Shown here: in pieces, positions 1 through 8,295 of the stretch | Layout: each line of letters starts with the position of its first letter | Position numbering within the stretch: the first letter of the stretch is position 1 | Notes under the pieces: model-generated | Told to the model about the DNA's origin: nothing | Database searches by the model: none | Seen by the model: only the letters and a program-made list of their open reading frames with translations | Program-made: the position numbers and the translations under genes | Source: Bradyrhizobium sp. 200 | Lineage (GTDB): Bacteria; Pseudomonadota; Alphaproteobacteria; Rhizobiales; Xanthobacteraceae | DNA: 64,000 bases | Direction of reading: 5' to 3' | Assembly: GCF_023100945.1 (NCBI RefSeq) | Contig: NZ_CP064689.1 | Location: 2,772,001 to 2,836,000 of the forward strand

Positions 1-273
1 GACATCCCCTGGCACGAACTCACCCCTAGCCGAGCCTGACGCAGAAACTCGACTGAGTCCGCGTCAAAAGTTGGACGTTTCGAAGGGCAAACGAAAGCAC
101 AGATGGAACGTTTTGCGGGCGGCTCCATAAAGATGAAGATTTGTTAAGAAGTTTGGTTATAGTGAGAACGGCAAGGGTGCGGGGACGCGCGGCGGCGTAG
201 CACCTTTCCATCAGACCTAGACCAGCGCGATCACTCAGAGTCCACGGATTGCCGTGGCCGGGAATACGCGCCG

Positions 274-573
274 ATGAAACAAAGTGAAGCAAGAATACGC
301 ATCATTCAGGAGTGGGACCGCTGGATCTTGAATCAGGCGATCGAGGAGGACGGACCCACTGGAAAAGACTCGTTGAAGTTCTTCCACGAGCTGCAGGATA
401 CCGGATCGCCGCTACTGGATTTCCAGTCTCGCGGACAGGACAAGTGGCGGATCATTCACGCGTGGTTGCTGAGTGCAGACCGATTGTCCGATGACTGGAT
501 ATCTATCGCGCCCCGGATCGCCCCAACACGCAGGATGCGGCCGGAGCGTAGGAGGTCTGACTGCAAGACGTGA
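274..573 (+). CDS. Small hypothetical protein, 99 aa
   Basis: Function unknown. The first ~75 residues look like a real soluble protein: charged amphipathic segments, several Trp residues, and a DFxSRGxDKWxIxHxWLL-like stretch that I associate with a small hypothetical family in bradyrhizobia (recollection, not searched). The last ~25 residues are Arg/Pro-rich and low in information, as if the ancestral stop had been lost and the frame reads on into spacer. No signal peptide or membrane segment is visible. The ATG has no clear Shine-Dalgarno sequence. It converges on egtD, whose stop lies 53 bp beyond its own. Confidence 0.55.
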   Translation: MKQSEARIRIIQEWDRWILNQAIEEDGPTGKDSLKFFHELQDTGSPLLDFQSRGQDKWRIIHAWLLSADRLSDDWISIAPRIAPTRRMRPERRRSDCKT

Positions 574-626
574 ACTGCAGAGGCTTGAACCGCAGGGACC
601 TGAATCGCAAGGCTCGCGACCACTCC

Positions 627-1598
627 TCAGTCTGACGCCACCAACGCATGAACCGAAAACATCCGGTCCCGGTCGGTCCAGGATTCCCGCACCGACCAGC
701 CGGATTCGCGCGCCAATGCGGTGAAACGGTCGATGCTGTATTTGTAGCTCGACTCGGTGTGGATGCTCTCACCCGGGCGGAATGAAAAATTCCGCCCCAG
801 GATGCGCACCGTCTGCGCCTTCTTGGCGATCAAATGCATCTCGATGCGATGGCGCTCGCGATTATAGACCGAGCGGTGCATGAAGGCGGAAACGTCGAAA
901 TTGCCGCCGAGCTCGCGGTTGATGCGGACCAGAACATTGAGATTGAACTTCGCGGTGACGCCGGCAGCGTCGTTATAGGCATTGTAAAGGACGCGCTCGT
1001 TCTTTTCGAGATCGACGCCGATGATGATCTGCGCGCCTTCGCCAAGAATCTCGCGCGCGCTGCGCAGGAAGGCGCGCGCTTCGTCCGGCTCGAAATTGCC
1101 GAGCGTCGATCCCGGAAAGAAACCGACCTTCGGCATCCCTTCGATCTCGGCCGGCAGGGCAAACGGCGCGGTGAAATCGGCGGCAACCGGATAGACGCCG
1201 AGATCGGGAAAATCCTTGCGCAAGGCGCTCGCCTGCGCGTTCAGGAAGTCGCCGGAAATGTCAACCGGGACATAGGCGCCGAAATCGCAGCGCTCCAGCA
1301 GCAGACGGACCTTGGTGGTCGCGCCGGCGCCGAATTCCACCAGCGCGGCCCCCTTGGGGATGATGGAAACGATTTCGTCGCCGCGGCCGCGCAGAATGCC
1401 GAGCTCGGTGCGGGTCGGATAATATTCCGGCAGAACCGTGATCTGCTCGAACAGTTCGGAGCCTGCGGCGTCGTAGAAATATTTCGGCGACAGCCGCTTG
1501 GGAAATTGCGACAGGTCGCCGATCACGTCGCCGGCAAAGGCGGAAGTCTGCTCATCGAACGGGTAGCTTTGGGCCAAAGCGGCGGCGTGCACATTCAT
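627..1598 (-). CDS. egtD: L-histidine N-alpha-methyltransferase EgtD
   Basis: Transfers three methyl groups from S-adenosylmethionine to histidine, giving hercynine, the first step of ergothioneine synthesis in the cytosol. The protein is 323 aa, about the family norm. Seen: the SPKYFYDAAGSELFEQIT opening, a SAM-binding segment with VEFGAGATTK, the FFPGSTLGNFEP segment, and GVDLEK, all typical of EgtD (DUF2260 methyltransferases). The start at 1598 is preferred over an in-frame ATG 11 codons upstream because AGGAGAG lies four bases before it. It follows egtB on the same strand, 94 bp apart with a palindromic repeat between, so the two are probably cotranscribed from the promoter in front of egtB. 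Confidence 0.93.
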   Translation of the reverse strand: MNVHAAALAQSYPFDEQTSAFAGDVIGDLSQFPKRLSPKYFYDAAGSELFEQITVLPEYYPTRTELGILRGRGDEIVSIIPKGAALVEFGAGATTKVRLLLERCDFGAYVPVDISGDFLNAQASALRKDFPDLGVYPVAADFTAPFALPAEIEGMPKVGFFPGSTLGNFEPDEARAFLRSAREILGEGAQIIIGVDLEKNERVLYNAYNDAAGVTAKFNLNVLVRINRELGGNFDVSAFMHRSVYNRERHRIEMHLIAKKAQTVRILGRNFSFRPGESIHTESSYKYSIDRFTALARESGWSVRESWTDRDRMFSVHALVASD

Positions 1599-1643
1599 GA
1601 TACTCTCCTGAACGCGCTTTCCGGCGCGCATAATTCATGTTGG

Positions 1644-1689
1644 GCATGATCCTGTTCGGAAAACCGGTACCCACTTTTCCGGATCATGC
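1644..1689. repeat. Palindromic intergenic repeat, type A
   Basis: Outer arms GCATGATCC / GGATCATGC enclose inner arms CGGAAAA / TTTTCCG around CCGGTACCCAC. The GAAAACCGGTACCCACTTTTCC core recurs at 30081-30102. It lies between egtB and egtD and could form a hairpin in their shared transcript. Confidence 0.75.
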
Positions 1690-1692
1690 ATC

Positions 1693-2940
1693 TCAGGCGT
1701 AGTCGGCGAGGCGCAGCCCCGTGAATTGCCAGCGGTGGTGCGGGTAGAAGAAGTTACGGTAGGTGATACGGCTGTGGCCGGCTGGAGTTGCAAGCGAAGA
1801 GCCGCGCAGCACGAGCTGGTTGACCATGAACTTGCCGTTATATTCGCCCAGCGCACCCTCGATCGCGCGGTAGCCGGGGTAGGGCGAATAGGAGCTGCGG
1901 GTCCACTGCCAGACGATGCCGAAGGCGTCGTTGAGCTGGCCGGCCCGGGCAGCTACTTCCCACTCCATCTCGGTCGGCAGATGGCGGCCGGCCCAGCGCG
2001 CGAAGGCATCCGCCTCGTAATAACTGACATGGCTGACCGGAGCTGAAGGGTCGATCGGCTGCAGCCCGCCGAGCGTCATGATCCGCCATTCGCCGTCGAC
2101 CTGTCGCCAGTGGCCGGGCGCCTGCCAGCCCTCATTGTTGACGGTGGCAAAGCCGTCCATCAGCCACAGCGTGGCCGTGCCGTAGCCGCCATCCTTCATG
2201 AAGGCCAGCCATTCGGCATTGGTGACGAGGTTGCGGGCGAGCCTGACCGGGCCGACGAGCGCGCGGTGCGCGGGCTTTTCATTGTCGAAATGGAAGCTGT
2301 CGTCGGTGTGGCCGACGGTGTGGATGCCCTCGTTGAGGGTGACCCATTCCTCGGCCGAACGGTGCGATGCCGGGAAGCGCCATGACGGATCGTAGGCCGG
2401 CGGGATCGGGTTCTGGGCAAAGGCGTGCAGGATATCGGTCAGCATCAATTCCTGATGCTGCTGCTCATGGTTGAGGCCGACCTCGACCAGGGGCACGAGC
2501 CTGGCGAGGCGCTCCTCGCCGGCGGTCTGGAAGAACTTGACCACGGCGGCGTCGACATGCCGGCGATAGGCGGTGACTTCATCGGCGCCCGGGCGGGTCA
2601 GGTGGCCGCGCTGGTGACGGGCGTGCCGCGGACCGGCGCTGACATAATAGGAATTGAATAGAAACGCGTAATCAGGGTGGAAGGGCTGGTAACCATCGCA
2701 GTGCTCGCCAAGCAGGAATTGCTCGAAGAACCAGGTGGTATGGGCGCGATGCCATTTGGCCGGGCTGGCGTCCGGCATCGACTGGATGAGCTGGTCCTCG
2801 GGGCTCAAGGGGGCGACGCGCCGCTCCGTCTCGCCGCGGACGGCCAGATAGGCCTCCACCAAATTCTGGGCGAGGGTCCCTGAATCGGAAAAAAGTGACG
2901 GGGCTGATGTCGCGAACTCGGCGGCTACTGGTTTCGTCAC
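1693..2940 (-). CDS. egtB: Ergothioneine biosynthesis sulfoxide synthase EgtB
   Basis: Non-haem iron enzyme that joins hercynine to a thiol (gamma-glutamylcysteine or cysteine) through an oxygen-dependent C-S bond. The 415-aa protein has an N-terminal DinB-like half and a C-terminal FGE/sulfatase-modifying half. The iron-binding HX3HXE motif is present as H158-EQQ-H162-Q-E164, and KWHRAH (H64/H67) supplies the likely third histidine. The C-terminal half shows SYYEADAFARWAGRHLPTE and a closing TGLRLA. The GTG start has GGAG six bases upstream. Which thiol it uses cannot be read from the sequence; no egtA or egtC is nearby, which would fit a cysteine-using type (inference). An EcfG-type promoter lies directly upstream. 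Confidence 0.93.
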   Translation of the reverse strand: MTKPVAAEFATSAPSLFSDSGTLAQNLVEAYLAVRGETERRVAPLSPEDQLIQSMPDASPAKWHRAHTTWFFEQFLLGEHCDGYQPFHPDYAFLFNSYYVSAGPRHARHQRGHLTRPGADEVTAYRRHVDAAVVKFFQTAGEERLARLVPLVEVGLNHEQQHQELMLTDILHAFAQNPIPPAYDPSWRFPASHRSAEEWVTLNEGIHTVGHTDDSFHFDNEKPAHRALVGPVRLARNLVTNAEWLAFMKDGGYGTATLWLMDGFATVNNEGWQAPGHWRQVDGEWRIMTLGGLQPIDPSAPVSHVSYYEADAFARWAGRHLPTEMEWEVAARAGQLNDAFGIVWQWTRSSYSPYPGYRAIEGALGEYNGKFMVNQLVLRGSSLATPAGHSRITYRNFFYPHHRWQFTGLRLADYA

Positions 2941-2963
2941 AGGTGTCTCCGGTCAAGGGAGAG

Positions 2964-2988
2964 AACGTTGGTCCGGGAAACTGGTTCC
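2964..2988 (-). promoter_or_regulatory. EcfG (general stress response) promoter for egtB-egtD
   Basis: Read on the minus strand, GGAAC is followed by exactly 16 bases and then CGTT, the known consensus of alphaproteobacterial EcfG sigma factors (GGAAC-N16/17-CGTT). The CGTT box ends 23 bp upstream of the egtB GTG, leaving a short leader that holds the GGAG ribosome site. Position, orientation and exact match agree. Confidence 0.7.
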
Positions 2989-3232
2989 CGGCGGGCAGTC
3001 CGTCCTAAATAGGGGCTCCGTTCCGGGAAAAAAGCCTTCCCCCGCTATGATATTGATGCCGTCAGACTATGGGCTGCGGCTGCCCAAGCGCCCCCGAGCA
3101 TGCCAGATGCCCGCCATTTTACTTTGGATGCACAACGGTTTGGGCTACATATATGACAAGTAATCGGGTTAAACGGGACGAGCCGCCCGTCAGACAAAGC
3201 CGCAGGGGCCAAAGCCCCAAAAGGAAGCGAAT

Positions 3233-3571
3233 ATGAGCATCGAACAATTCATCGCCAACGAAGTGAAGTCGAACGACGTCGTGCTGTTCATGAAGGGCAC
3301 GCCGCAGTTTCCGCAGTGCGGTTTCTCCGGTCAGGTGGTGCAGATCCTCGACCACGTCGGCGTCGGCTACAAGGGGCTGAACGTCCTGGAATCAGCCGAA
3401 CTTCGCAACGGCATCAAGGAATACTCGAACTGGCCGACCATCCCGCAGCTCTACGTCAAGGGCGAATTCGTCGGCGGTTGCGACATCATCCGCGAGATGT
3501 TCCAAGCCGGTGAATTGCAGCAGCTCTTCGCCGACAAGGGTGTCACCGTCAGTGCGGCGGCCTCGGCCTGA
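3233..3571 (+). CDS. grxD: Monothiol glutaredoxin, Grx4/GrxD family
   Basis: Carries and transfers [2Fe-2S] clusters with glutathione as co-ligand, in cytosolic iron-sulfur assembly. The protein is 112 aa, the usual single-domain length. The CGFS active site is at residues 29-32, preceded by [13 protein letters not shown], and followed by [19 protein letters not shown], the glutathione-binding TIPQ and GG elements of the family. The ATG at 3233 has AAGGAAG just upstream. The 292 bp between it and egtB hold the egtB promoter and no gene I can see. The downstream macrodomain gene overlaps or abuts its stop. Confidence 0.95.
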   Translation: MSIEQFIANEVKSNDVVLFMKGTPQFPQCGFSGQVVQILDHVGVGYKGLNVLESAELRNGIKEYSNWPTIPQLYVKGEFVGGCDIIREMFQAGELQQLFADKGVTVSAAASA

Positions 3572-4122
3572 GCGGGCTTGCGCGCCAGATCGGCAAGGCG
3601 CGGCTGGAAGTCATTGTTGCCGACATCACCACCTTGCGCGTTGACGCCATCGTCAACGCCGCGAATTCGTCGCTGCTCGGCGGGGGCGGTGTCGATGGCG
3701 CGATCCATCGCGCTGCGGGGCCGGAGCTCGTGGCCGAGTGCCGCATGCTCCACGGCTGCAAGACCGGTAACGCCAAGATCACCCGAGGCTACCGCCTGCC
3801 GGCCAAGCACGTGATCCACACGGTTGGACCGGTGTGGAACGGCGGGACCCTCGGCGAGGATGATCTGCTCGCGTCCTGCTATCGCCGCTCGATCGAACTG
3901 TGCGCGAAGCACGGCCTTGTTTCAGTGGCCTTTCCCGCGATTTCAACGGGCATCTATCGCTTCCCCACTGAGCGCGCAGCCGGCGTCGCAGTCCAGACCG
4001 TCGTCGATACGCTCGCGGCTGCGCCCACAGTGGCGCAAGTGATCTTCTGCTGCTTCTCCGACGCCAGTGCCCAGTTGCATCAGGCGGCATTGAATACCTT
4101 CGGCAGCCCTTGTGCCGACTGA
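3568..4122 (+). CDS. Macrodomain protein (YmdB-like O-acetyl-ADP-ribose deacetylase)
   Basis: Binds ADP-ribose derivatives and probably removes acetyl or ADP-ribose groups. Seen: [27 protein letters not shown], then HTVGPVW and [11 protein letters not shown], the three signature loops of the MacroD/YmdB class. The start is a problem. The first canonical in-frame start is TTG at 3634, but that removes strand beta-1 and the ADI(T) aspartate that contacts adenine; the reading frame upstream ([12 protein letters not shown]) clearly encodes them. No ATG, GTG or TTG occurs between the in-frame stop at 3511 and 3634. CTG at 3568 overlaps the grxD stop as CTGA, the geometry of translational coupling, and gives a 184-aa protein. 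I use that start tentatively. Confidence 0.8.
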   Translation: MSGLARQIGKARLEVIVADITTLRVDAIVNAANSSLLGGGGVDGAIHRAAGPELVAECRMLHGCKTGNAKITRGYRLPAKHVIHTVGPVWNGGTLGEDDLLASCYRRSIELCAKHGLVSVAFPAISTGIYRFPTERAAGVAVQTVVDTLAAAPTVAQVIFCCFSDASAQLHQAALNTFGSPCAD

Positions 4123-4136
4123 GGTGCGGGTTACAC

Positions 4137-4160
4137 TCCCCTTGAATTCCGGGGAGGGGT
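4137..4160 (+). promoter_or_regulatory. Hairpin that would mask the ribosome site of the next gene
   Basis: CTCCCC at 4137-4142 can pair with GGGGAG at 4152-4157 across a nine-base loop. The right arm is part of the GGGGAGGGG Shine-Dalgarno sequence just before the ATG at 4164. A similar CTCCCC / GGGGAG pair precedes the DUF4189 gene (62326-62364). Confidence 0.4.
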
Positions 4161-4163
4161 CCA

Positions 4164-5447
4164 ATGAATTCACGTCAAATGCTGGGTGCGCTGACCGCTG
4201 GTGCGCTGATGCTTCTGGCAACGCCACAGGTTCGAGCCGAAGGCACTTTCGATATTCCCGCAGGCGCGCATTTCAACAAGGACAAGCTTGCGAAGATCAC
4301 CGAGTTCTTCAAGAACGAGGTGGCGACCGGCAAGATCGCCGGCGCCAACGTCCTGATCCAGCAGCACGGCAAGCCGGTCTATCACGAAACCTTCGGCGTG
4401 CAGGATGTGGTGTCCAAGACGCCGATATCAGACAAGACCATCTTCCGGCTATCATCGCTGACCAAAGCGATCACCTCCGTGGTGGCGATGCAGTTGATCC
4501 AGGACGGCAAGATCAAGCTCGACGATCCCGTCTCGAAGTACATTCCCTCCTTTGCAAATATGAAGGTCGGCGTGGAGAAAAAGGCCGAGGACGGAACCAG
4601 GACGCTCGAACTGGTGCCGCTGGCCCGGCCCATCACCGTTCTCGACCTGATGCGCCATACCTCAGGGATCACCTACGGCTTCTACGGCGACAGTCTGGTG
4701 CGCAAGGCCTACAAGGAGGCCAACCTCTACGCGGGCGAATTCGACCTTGCCGAATTCGCCGAGCGGATCGCCAAGCTGCCGCTGCACAACCAGCCGGGCG
4801 CGCTCTGGCAATACGGACATTCCACCGACATCCTGGCGCGGATCATGGAGATCGTGTCCGGAAAATCATTGCTCGATATCGAGCGGGAAAAGCTGCTCGA
4901 TCCGCTCGGCATGACTGACACCAACTTCTTCGTCACCGAACCGGAGCGGCTGCAGCGGCTCGCCCAGCCGGTGCCGAACGACAGCGATTTCCGGGTCGGC
5001 CGCCTATACAGGACCGAGGTTCGCCAGAAGTGGGAATCCGCCAGCGGCGGCATGGTTTCGACCATGTCGGACTTTTCGCGCTTTGCACAGATGCTGGCCA
5101 ATGGCGGTACGTTCGAGGGCAAGACCTATCTCGACCCGAAAACATTCGAACTGATGGTATCGGACCACGCCGGCAAGGACTCCGGCGTTGCGCGGGATCA
5201 TTATTATTTCCCCGGTGACGGCTTCGGCATGGGACTTGGGCTTGCCGTGCGCACCGACCCCGGTAACGCCAAGCCGCCGCCGCCGGGATCGCTCGGCGAA
5301 CTGAAATGGGACGGCGCCGCCGGCTGCTATATGGTGGTCGACCGCAAGCAGGACATGTTCTTCGTGGTGCTGGAGCAGACGCCGACGGAGCGCCAGCGCG
5401 TCCAGCGGACGCTGAAGCAGTTGGTCTATGAAGCGTTGGAGAACTAG
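4164..5447 (+). CDS. Exported serine hydrolase, beta-lactamase/class C-like family (copy 1)
   Basis: Member of the serine beta-lactamase-like superfamily (PF00144), which contains esterases, DD-peptidases and class C enzymes; the substrate is unknown. 427 aa with a Sec signal peptide (cut after VRA, about residue 25). The catalytic S-x-x-K is S98-LT-K101 (FRLSSLTK). The second motif is YGHS in place of Y-x-N, an arrangement seen in EstB-type esterases, and WDGAAG near the end stands in for the KTG-type motif. These features favour an esterase over an antibiotic-hydrolysing enzyme (inference). Strong GGGGAGGGG ribosome site. Its last 20 bp overlap the start of a clear paralogue. Confidence 0.85.
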   Translation: MNSRQMLGALTAGALMLLATPQVRAEGTFDIPAGAHFNKDKLAKITEFFKNEVATGKIAGANVLIQQHGKPVYHETFGVQDVVSKTPISDKTIFRLSSLTKAITSVVAMQLIQDGKIKLDDPVSKYIPSFANMKVGVEKKAEDGTRTLELVPLARPITVLDLMRHTSGITYGFYGDSLVRKAYKEANLYAGEFDLAEFAERIAKLPLHNQPGALWQYGHSTDILARIMEIVSGKSLLDIEREKLLDPLGMTDTNFFVTEPERLQRLAQPVPNDSDFRVGRLYRTEVRQKWESASGGMVSTMSDFSRFAQMLANGGTFEGKTYLDPKTFELMVSDHAGKDSGVARDHYYFPGDGFGMGLGLAVRTDPGNAKPPPPGSLGELKWDGAAGCYMVVDRKQDMFFVVLEQTPTERQRVQRTLKQLVYEALEN

Positions 5448-6732
5448 CGGCGCCGCAGGGCGCACCCTCGTTGTAGCGGCGCCGGCCATCCTCCTGGTCG
5501 CGGGATGGCTGTGCGAGGTGCGAGCCGAGCCGAAAGCACCGAACGCGCCAACCTTCTCACGCGCGGCCCTTGACCGGATGGGCGACTACGTTCGCAACGA
5601 AATCACGACCGGCAAGATTCCCGGCGCAGTCCTGCTGATCCAGCAGCACGGCAAGCCGGTCTACTTACAAAGCTTCGGCGTGCGGGACCCGGCGACCGAT
5701 CAGCCGATGACGCCGGACACGATTTTCCAGATCTATTCGATGTCGAAAGCCGTCACGTCGGTTGCCGCAATGATGCTGGTCGACGACGGCAAGCTGGCTC
5801 TCGACGATCCCGTGTCGAAGTACATTCATTCCTTTGCGGATGCAAAAGTCGGCGTCGATCTTTCCGATGAAGCAGGACAGTATCCGCTCAAGCTCGAACC
5901 GTTGAAGCGCCCGATCACGATCAGGGATCTGCTGCGGCACACGTCGGGTATCACTTACGGTTTCTTCGGCGAAACCGCAGTGCAGAAACTCTATGCGAAT
6001 TCCAAACTGTACGCCGGCGATTTCGACAACGCCGAATTTGCCGACCGGATCGCGGTACTCCCGCTCGCCGATCAGCCCGCAGTGCGTTGGAATTACAGCC
6101 ATTCAACCGACGTGCTCGGCCGCGTCATCGAGGTGGCGTCGGGGCAAACGCTGTTTCAATTCGAAAAGCAAAGATTGTTCGATCCTCTCGGCATGTCCGA
6201 GACCGCATACTATGTCGCAGATGAATCGAAGTGGTCGCGCATTGCCCAGGCATTTCCCGTCGATCGTTTCCGGGTGGCCGGAGTGAGGGATCCGGCATTG
6301 CCGCGGCGCTGGGAATCCGGCGGAGCGGGCCTGGTCTCGACGGCCGGGGACTACGCCCGCTTTCTGCAAATGCTGCTGAACGGAGGCGAGCTGGACGGCA
6401 AGCGGTACCTCAAGCCCGAGACCGTCGCGCTGATGACGTCGGATCAGATCGGGCCGGAGACCAGGATCATCCACGATCCGTTCTATTTCCCGGGCCCGAG
6501 CAGCGGCTTCGGTCTTGGCTTTGCCGTGCGCACCTCACCGCCGCCGAATACGACATGGCCGCTCGGCGAATACCGCTGGGACGGTGCGGGCGGCAGTTTC
6601 TATTTTGTCGACCCCGAGGACGACATGCTCGTTGTCTGCATGGTGCAGGCCCCGACGCAAGGCGGGCGAATCCAGCTAGCGCTGAAGACGATGATGTTTG
6701 AGGCGCTGGGCAAGGGCCTGCGCAAGGATTGA
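5428..6732 (+). CDS. Exported serine hydrolase, beta-lactamase/class C-like family (copy 2)
   Basis: Paralogue of the gene before it, sharing long stretches (LIQQHGKPVY, DDPVSKYIHSFA, RHTSGITYGF, FDPLGM). 434 aa; the N-terminal hydrophobic run around residues 13-28 ends in VRAEP and is a probable signal peptide. The S-x-x-K is S104-MS-K107, the second motif is YSHS, and WDGAGG replaces the KTG-type motif. The start codon lies inside the end of copy 1, so translation is probably coupled; no good ribosome site of its own is visible. The pair looks like a tandem duplication followed by divergence. Both proteins probably act in the periplasm on an unknown ester or amide. Confidence 0.85.
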   Translation: MKRWRTSGAAGRTLVVAAPAILLVAGWLCEVRAEPKAPNAPTFSRAALDRMGDYVRNEITTGKIPGAVLLIQQHGKPVYLQSFGVRDPATDQPMTPDTIFQIYSMSKAVTSVAAMMLVDDGKLALDDPVSKYIHSFADAKVGVDLSDEAGQYPLKLEPLKRPITIRDLLRHTSGITYGFFGETAVQKLYANSKLYAGDFDNAEFADRIAVLPLADQPAVRWNYSHSTDVLGRVIEVASGQTLFQFEKQRLFDPLGMSETAYYVADESKWSRIAQAFPVDRFRVAGVRDPALPRRWESGGAGLVSTAGDYARFLQMLLNGGELDGKRYLKPETVALMTSDQIGPETRIIHDPFYFPGPSSGFGLGFAVRTSPPPNTTWPLGEYRWDGAGGSFYFVDPEDDMLVVCMVQAPTQGGRIQLALKTMMFEALGKGLRKD

Positions 6733-6754
6733 CGAAGCATTGACAATCGCCTGA

Positions 6755-8236
6755 CTACGCCACGGCGTTTCGCGCGATCGTCTCGCGATAGAAAGCCGCG
6801 CTCAGCTTGGGCGTCCGACGCCTGGTTTCGAAGTCGACGTGGTAGATGCCGAAGCGCTGTTCATATCCATCCGACCATTCGAAATTGTCCATCAGGCTCC
6901 ACAGGAAATATCCGAGCACGGGCACACCCTCTGATGTCGCGCGCTGCAACTGCGTCAAATAGTTGCGCAAGTACATGATGCGATCGACGTCATAGATGGT
7001 TCCGTCCGCAGCAGGCTGATCGCTCCCCGACGTGCCGTTCTCGGTGATGTAGATCGACTTCACGTTCCACAGTTTGGCGACGTGGCGCGGCACCCAGTAC
7101 ATGACCTCGGGGCCGGGCCTGAGCCAGCCCGCTTTCATGTGCGGAAACGCGGCTGGAAACGGCGCCAGCGTAAAGCCGCGTTCATTGTCGGCAGCGACGA
7201 CGTAATGGTCGGGTGTGTAAATATTCAGTCCGACAAAATCGATCGGAGACGAAATGATACGCAAATCCTCAGGCGTGAATTTCGGCGCGTCATTGCCGGC
7301 CTGCGCCAGGTATGCATCGGTATATTTTCCCTCCATCATCACAGTCAAATAGCCGGCGTTGAGCTCGCGCGTCGCCAGCTCGGCTGCGCGGACGTTGGCC
7401 GGCGTTTCGATGGCAGGAATGCAGCTCACGGCATTTTCCGCCGGACCGACCCTGGTTCCGGTGTGCCCATGGGCCCTGATCGCCTGAACCGAAAGGCCGT
7501 GTCCCAGCGCAACGTGATGACGGACCTGCTTCAATCCTGATTCGGATAGTTTGAGGCCCGGCGCATCGGCGCCCATGCCGTGGCCGAGATGAACGAGCCG
7601 GGAGCATTCGTTGATCGTGAAGAAATGCGTCACGCGATCGCTCAAACGCGCCGCGACATAAGCCGTGTAATCCGCGAAGGCCTTTGAGGTGTCGCGCGAG
7701 GTCCAGCCGCCGAAGCGATCCTGCAGCGCCTGCGGCAGGTCCCAATGATACAGCGTCGCAAACGGCGCGATGCCGTTCGCCAACAACTCGTCGACAAGGC
7801 GGTTGTAGAAATCGAGCCCCTTGGGGTTCGGCGCGCCGGCTCCTTCCGGGAAGACGCGAGGCCAGGCAATCGAGAATCGATAGGCCTTTGTTCCGAGCGC
7901 CTTCATCAACTGGATGTCTTCCTTGTACAGATGATAATGGTCGGTCGCGGTGTCGCCGTTGCTGTTGTCGGAGATGGTGCCACGCGTGTGGGCGAAGCGG
8001 TCCCAGATCGACGGACTACGGCCGTCGTCGTTCACGGCGCCCTCGATCTGATAGGCGGAGGTCGCCGTGCCCCACAGAAAACCGTTCGGAAAACCGGAAG
8101 AGGTTTTCCGATTTCGCGCTCCGGTGTCTTCGTCCGATTGGGCCAGTCCGGGCCCGGTCGACAGCATCGACGTTGCAAGCGCCGACCAGCCTGCAATTCT
8201 GCCAAATTGGCGCCGGGAAAATCTCTTGAATGGCAT
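6755..8236 (-). CDS. Tat-exported family 1 glycoside hydrolase (beta-glucosidase type)
   Basis: Retaining beta-glycosidase of family GH1. 493 aa; the N-terminus has twin arginines (FSRRQFGR, residues 6-13), a hydrophobic run and LAQ at the probable cut site, a Tat-type signal. The catalytic domain opens with FPNGFLWGTATSAYQIEG, the GH1 entry motif. The acid/base glutamate lies in TINE, followed by CS where most members have P. The nucleophile lies in YITENG, and YFLWSLMDNFEWSDGY is the C-terminal signature. It probably cleaves beta-glucosides in the periplasm. It is divergent, 59 bp apart, from a GH17-like glucan gene, which hints at a shared role in beta-glucan turnover (inference). Confidence 0.9.
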   Translation of the reverse strand: MPFKRFSRRQFGRIAGWSALATSMLSTGPGLAQSDEDTGARNRKTSSGFPNGFLWGTATSAYQIEGAVNDDGRSPSIWDRFAHTRGTISDNSNGDTATDHYHLYKEDIQLMKALGTKAYRFSIAWPRVFPEGAGAPNPKGLDFYNRLVDELLANGIAPFATLYHWDLPQALQDRFGGWTSRDTSKAFADYTAYVAARLSDRVTHFFTINECSRLVHLGHGMGADAPGLKLSESGLKQVRHHVALGHGLSVQAIRAHGHTGTRVGPAENAVSCIPAIETPANVRAAELATRELNAGYLTVMMEGKYTDAYLAQAGNDAPKFTPEDLRIISSPIDFVGLNIYTPDHYVVAADNERGFTLAPFPAAFPHMKAGWLRPGPEVMYWVPRHVAKLWNVKSIYITENGTSGSDQPAADGTIYDVDRIMYLRNYLTQLQRATSEGVPVLGYFLWSLMDNFEWSDGYEQRFGIYHVDFETRRRTPKLSAAFYRETIARNAVA

Positions 8237-8295
8237 CTTTTCACTCGCCGCGCGGAATCAATTTTGAGCAAAACAAGGCTCACTCTTGATGCTTC

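Noticed and set aside
4164..6732. Antibiotic-resistance beta-lactamases
   Set aside because: The fold is shared, but Y-x-N and KTG motifs are altered in the way of esterases; resistance should not be claimed from this sequence.
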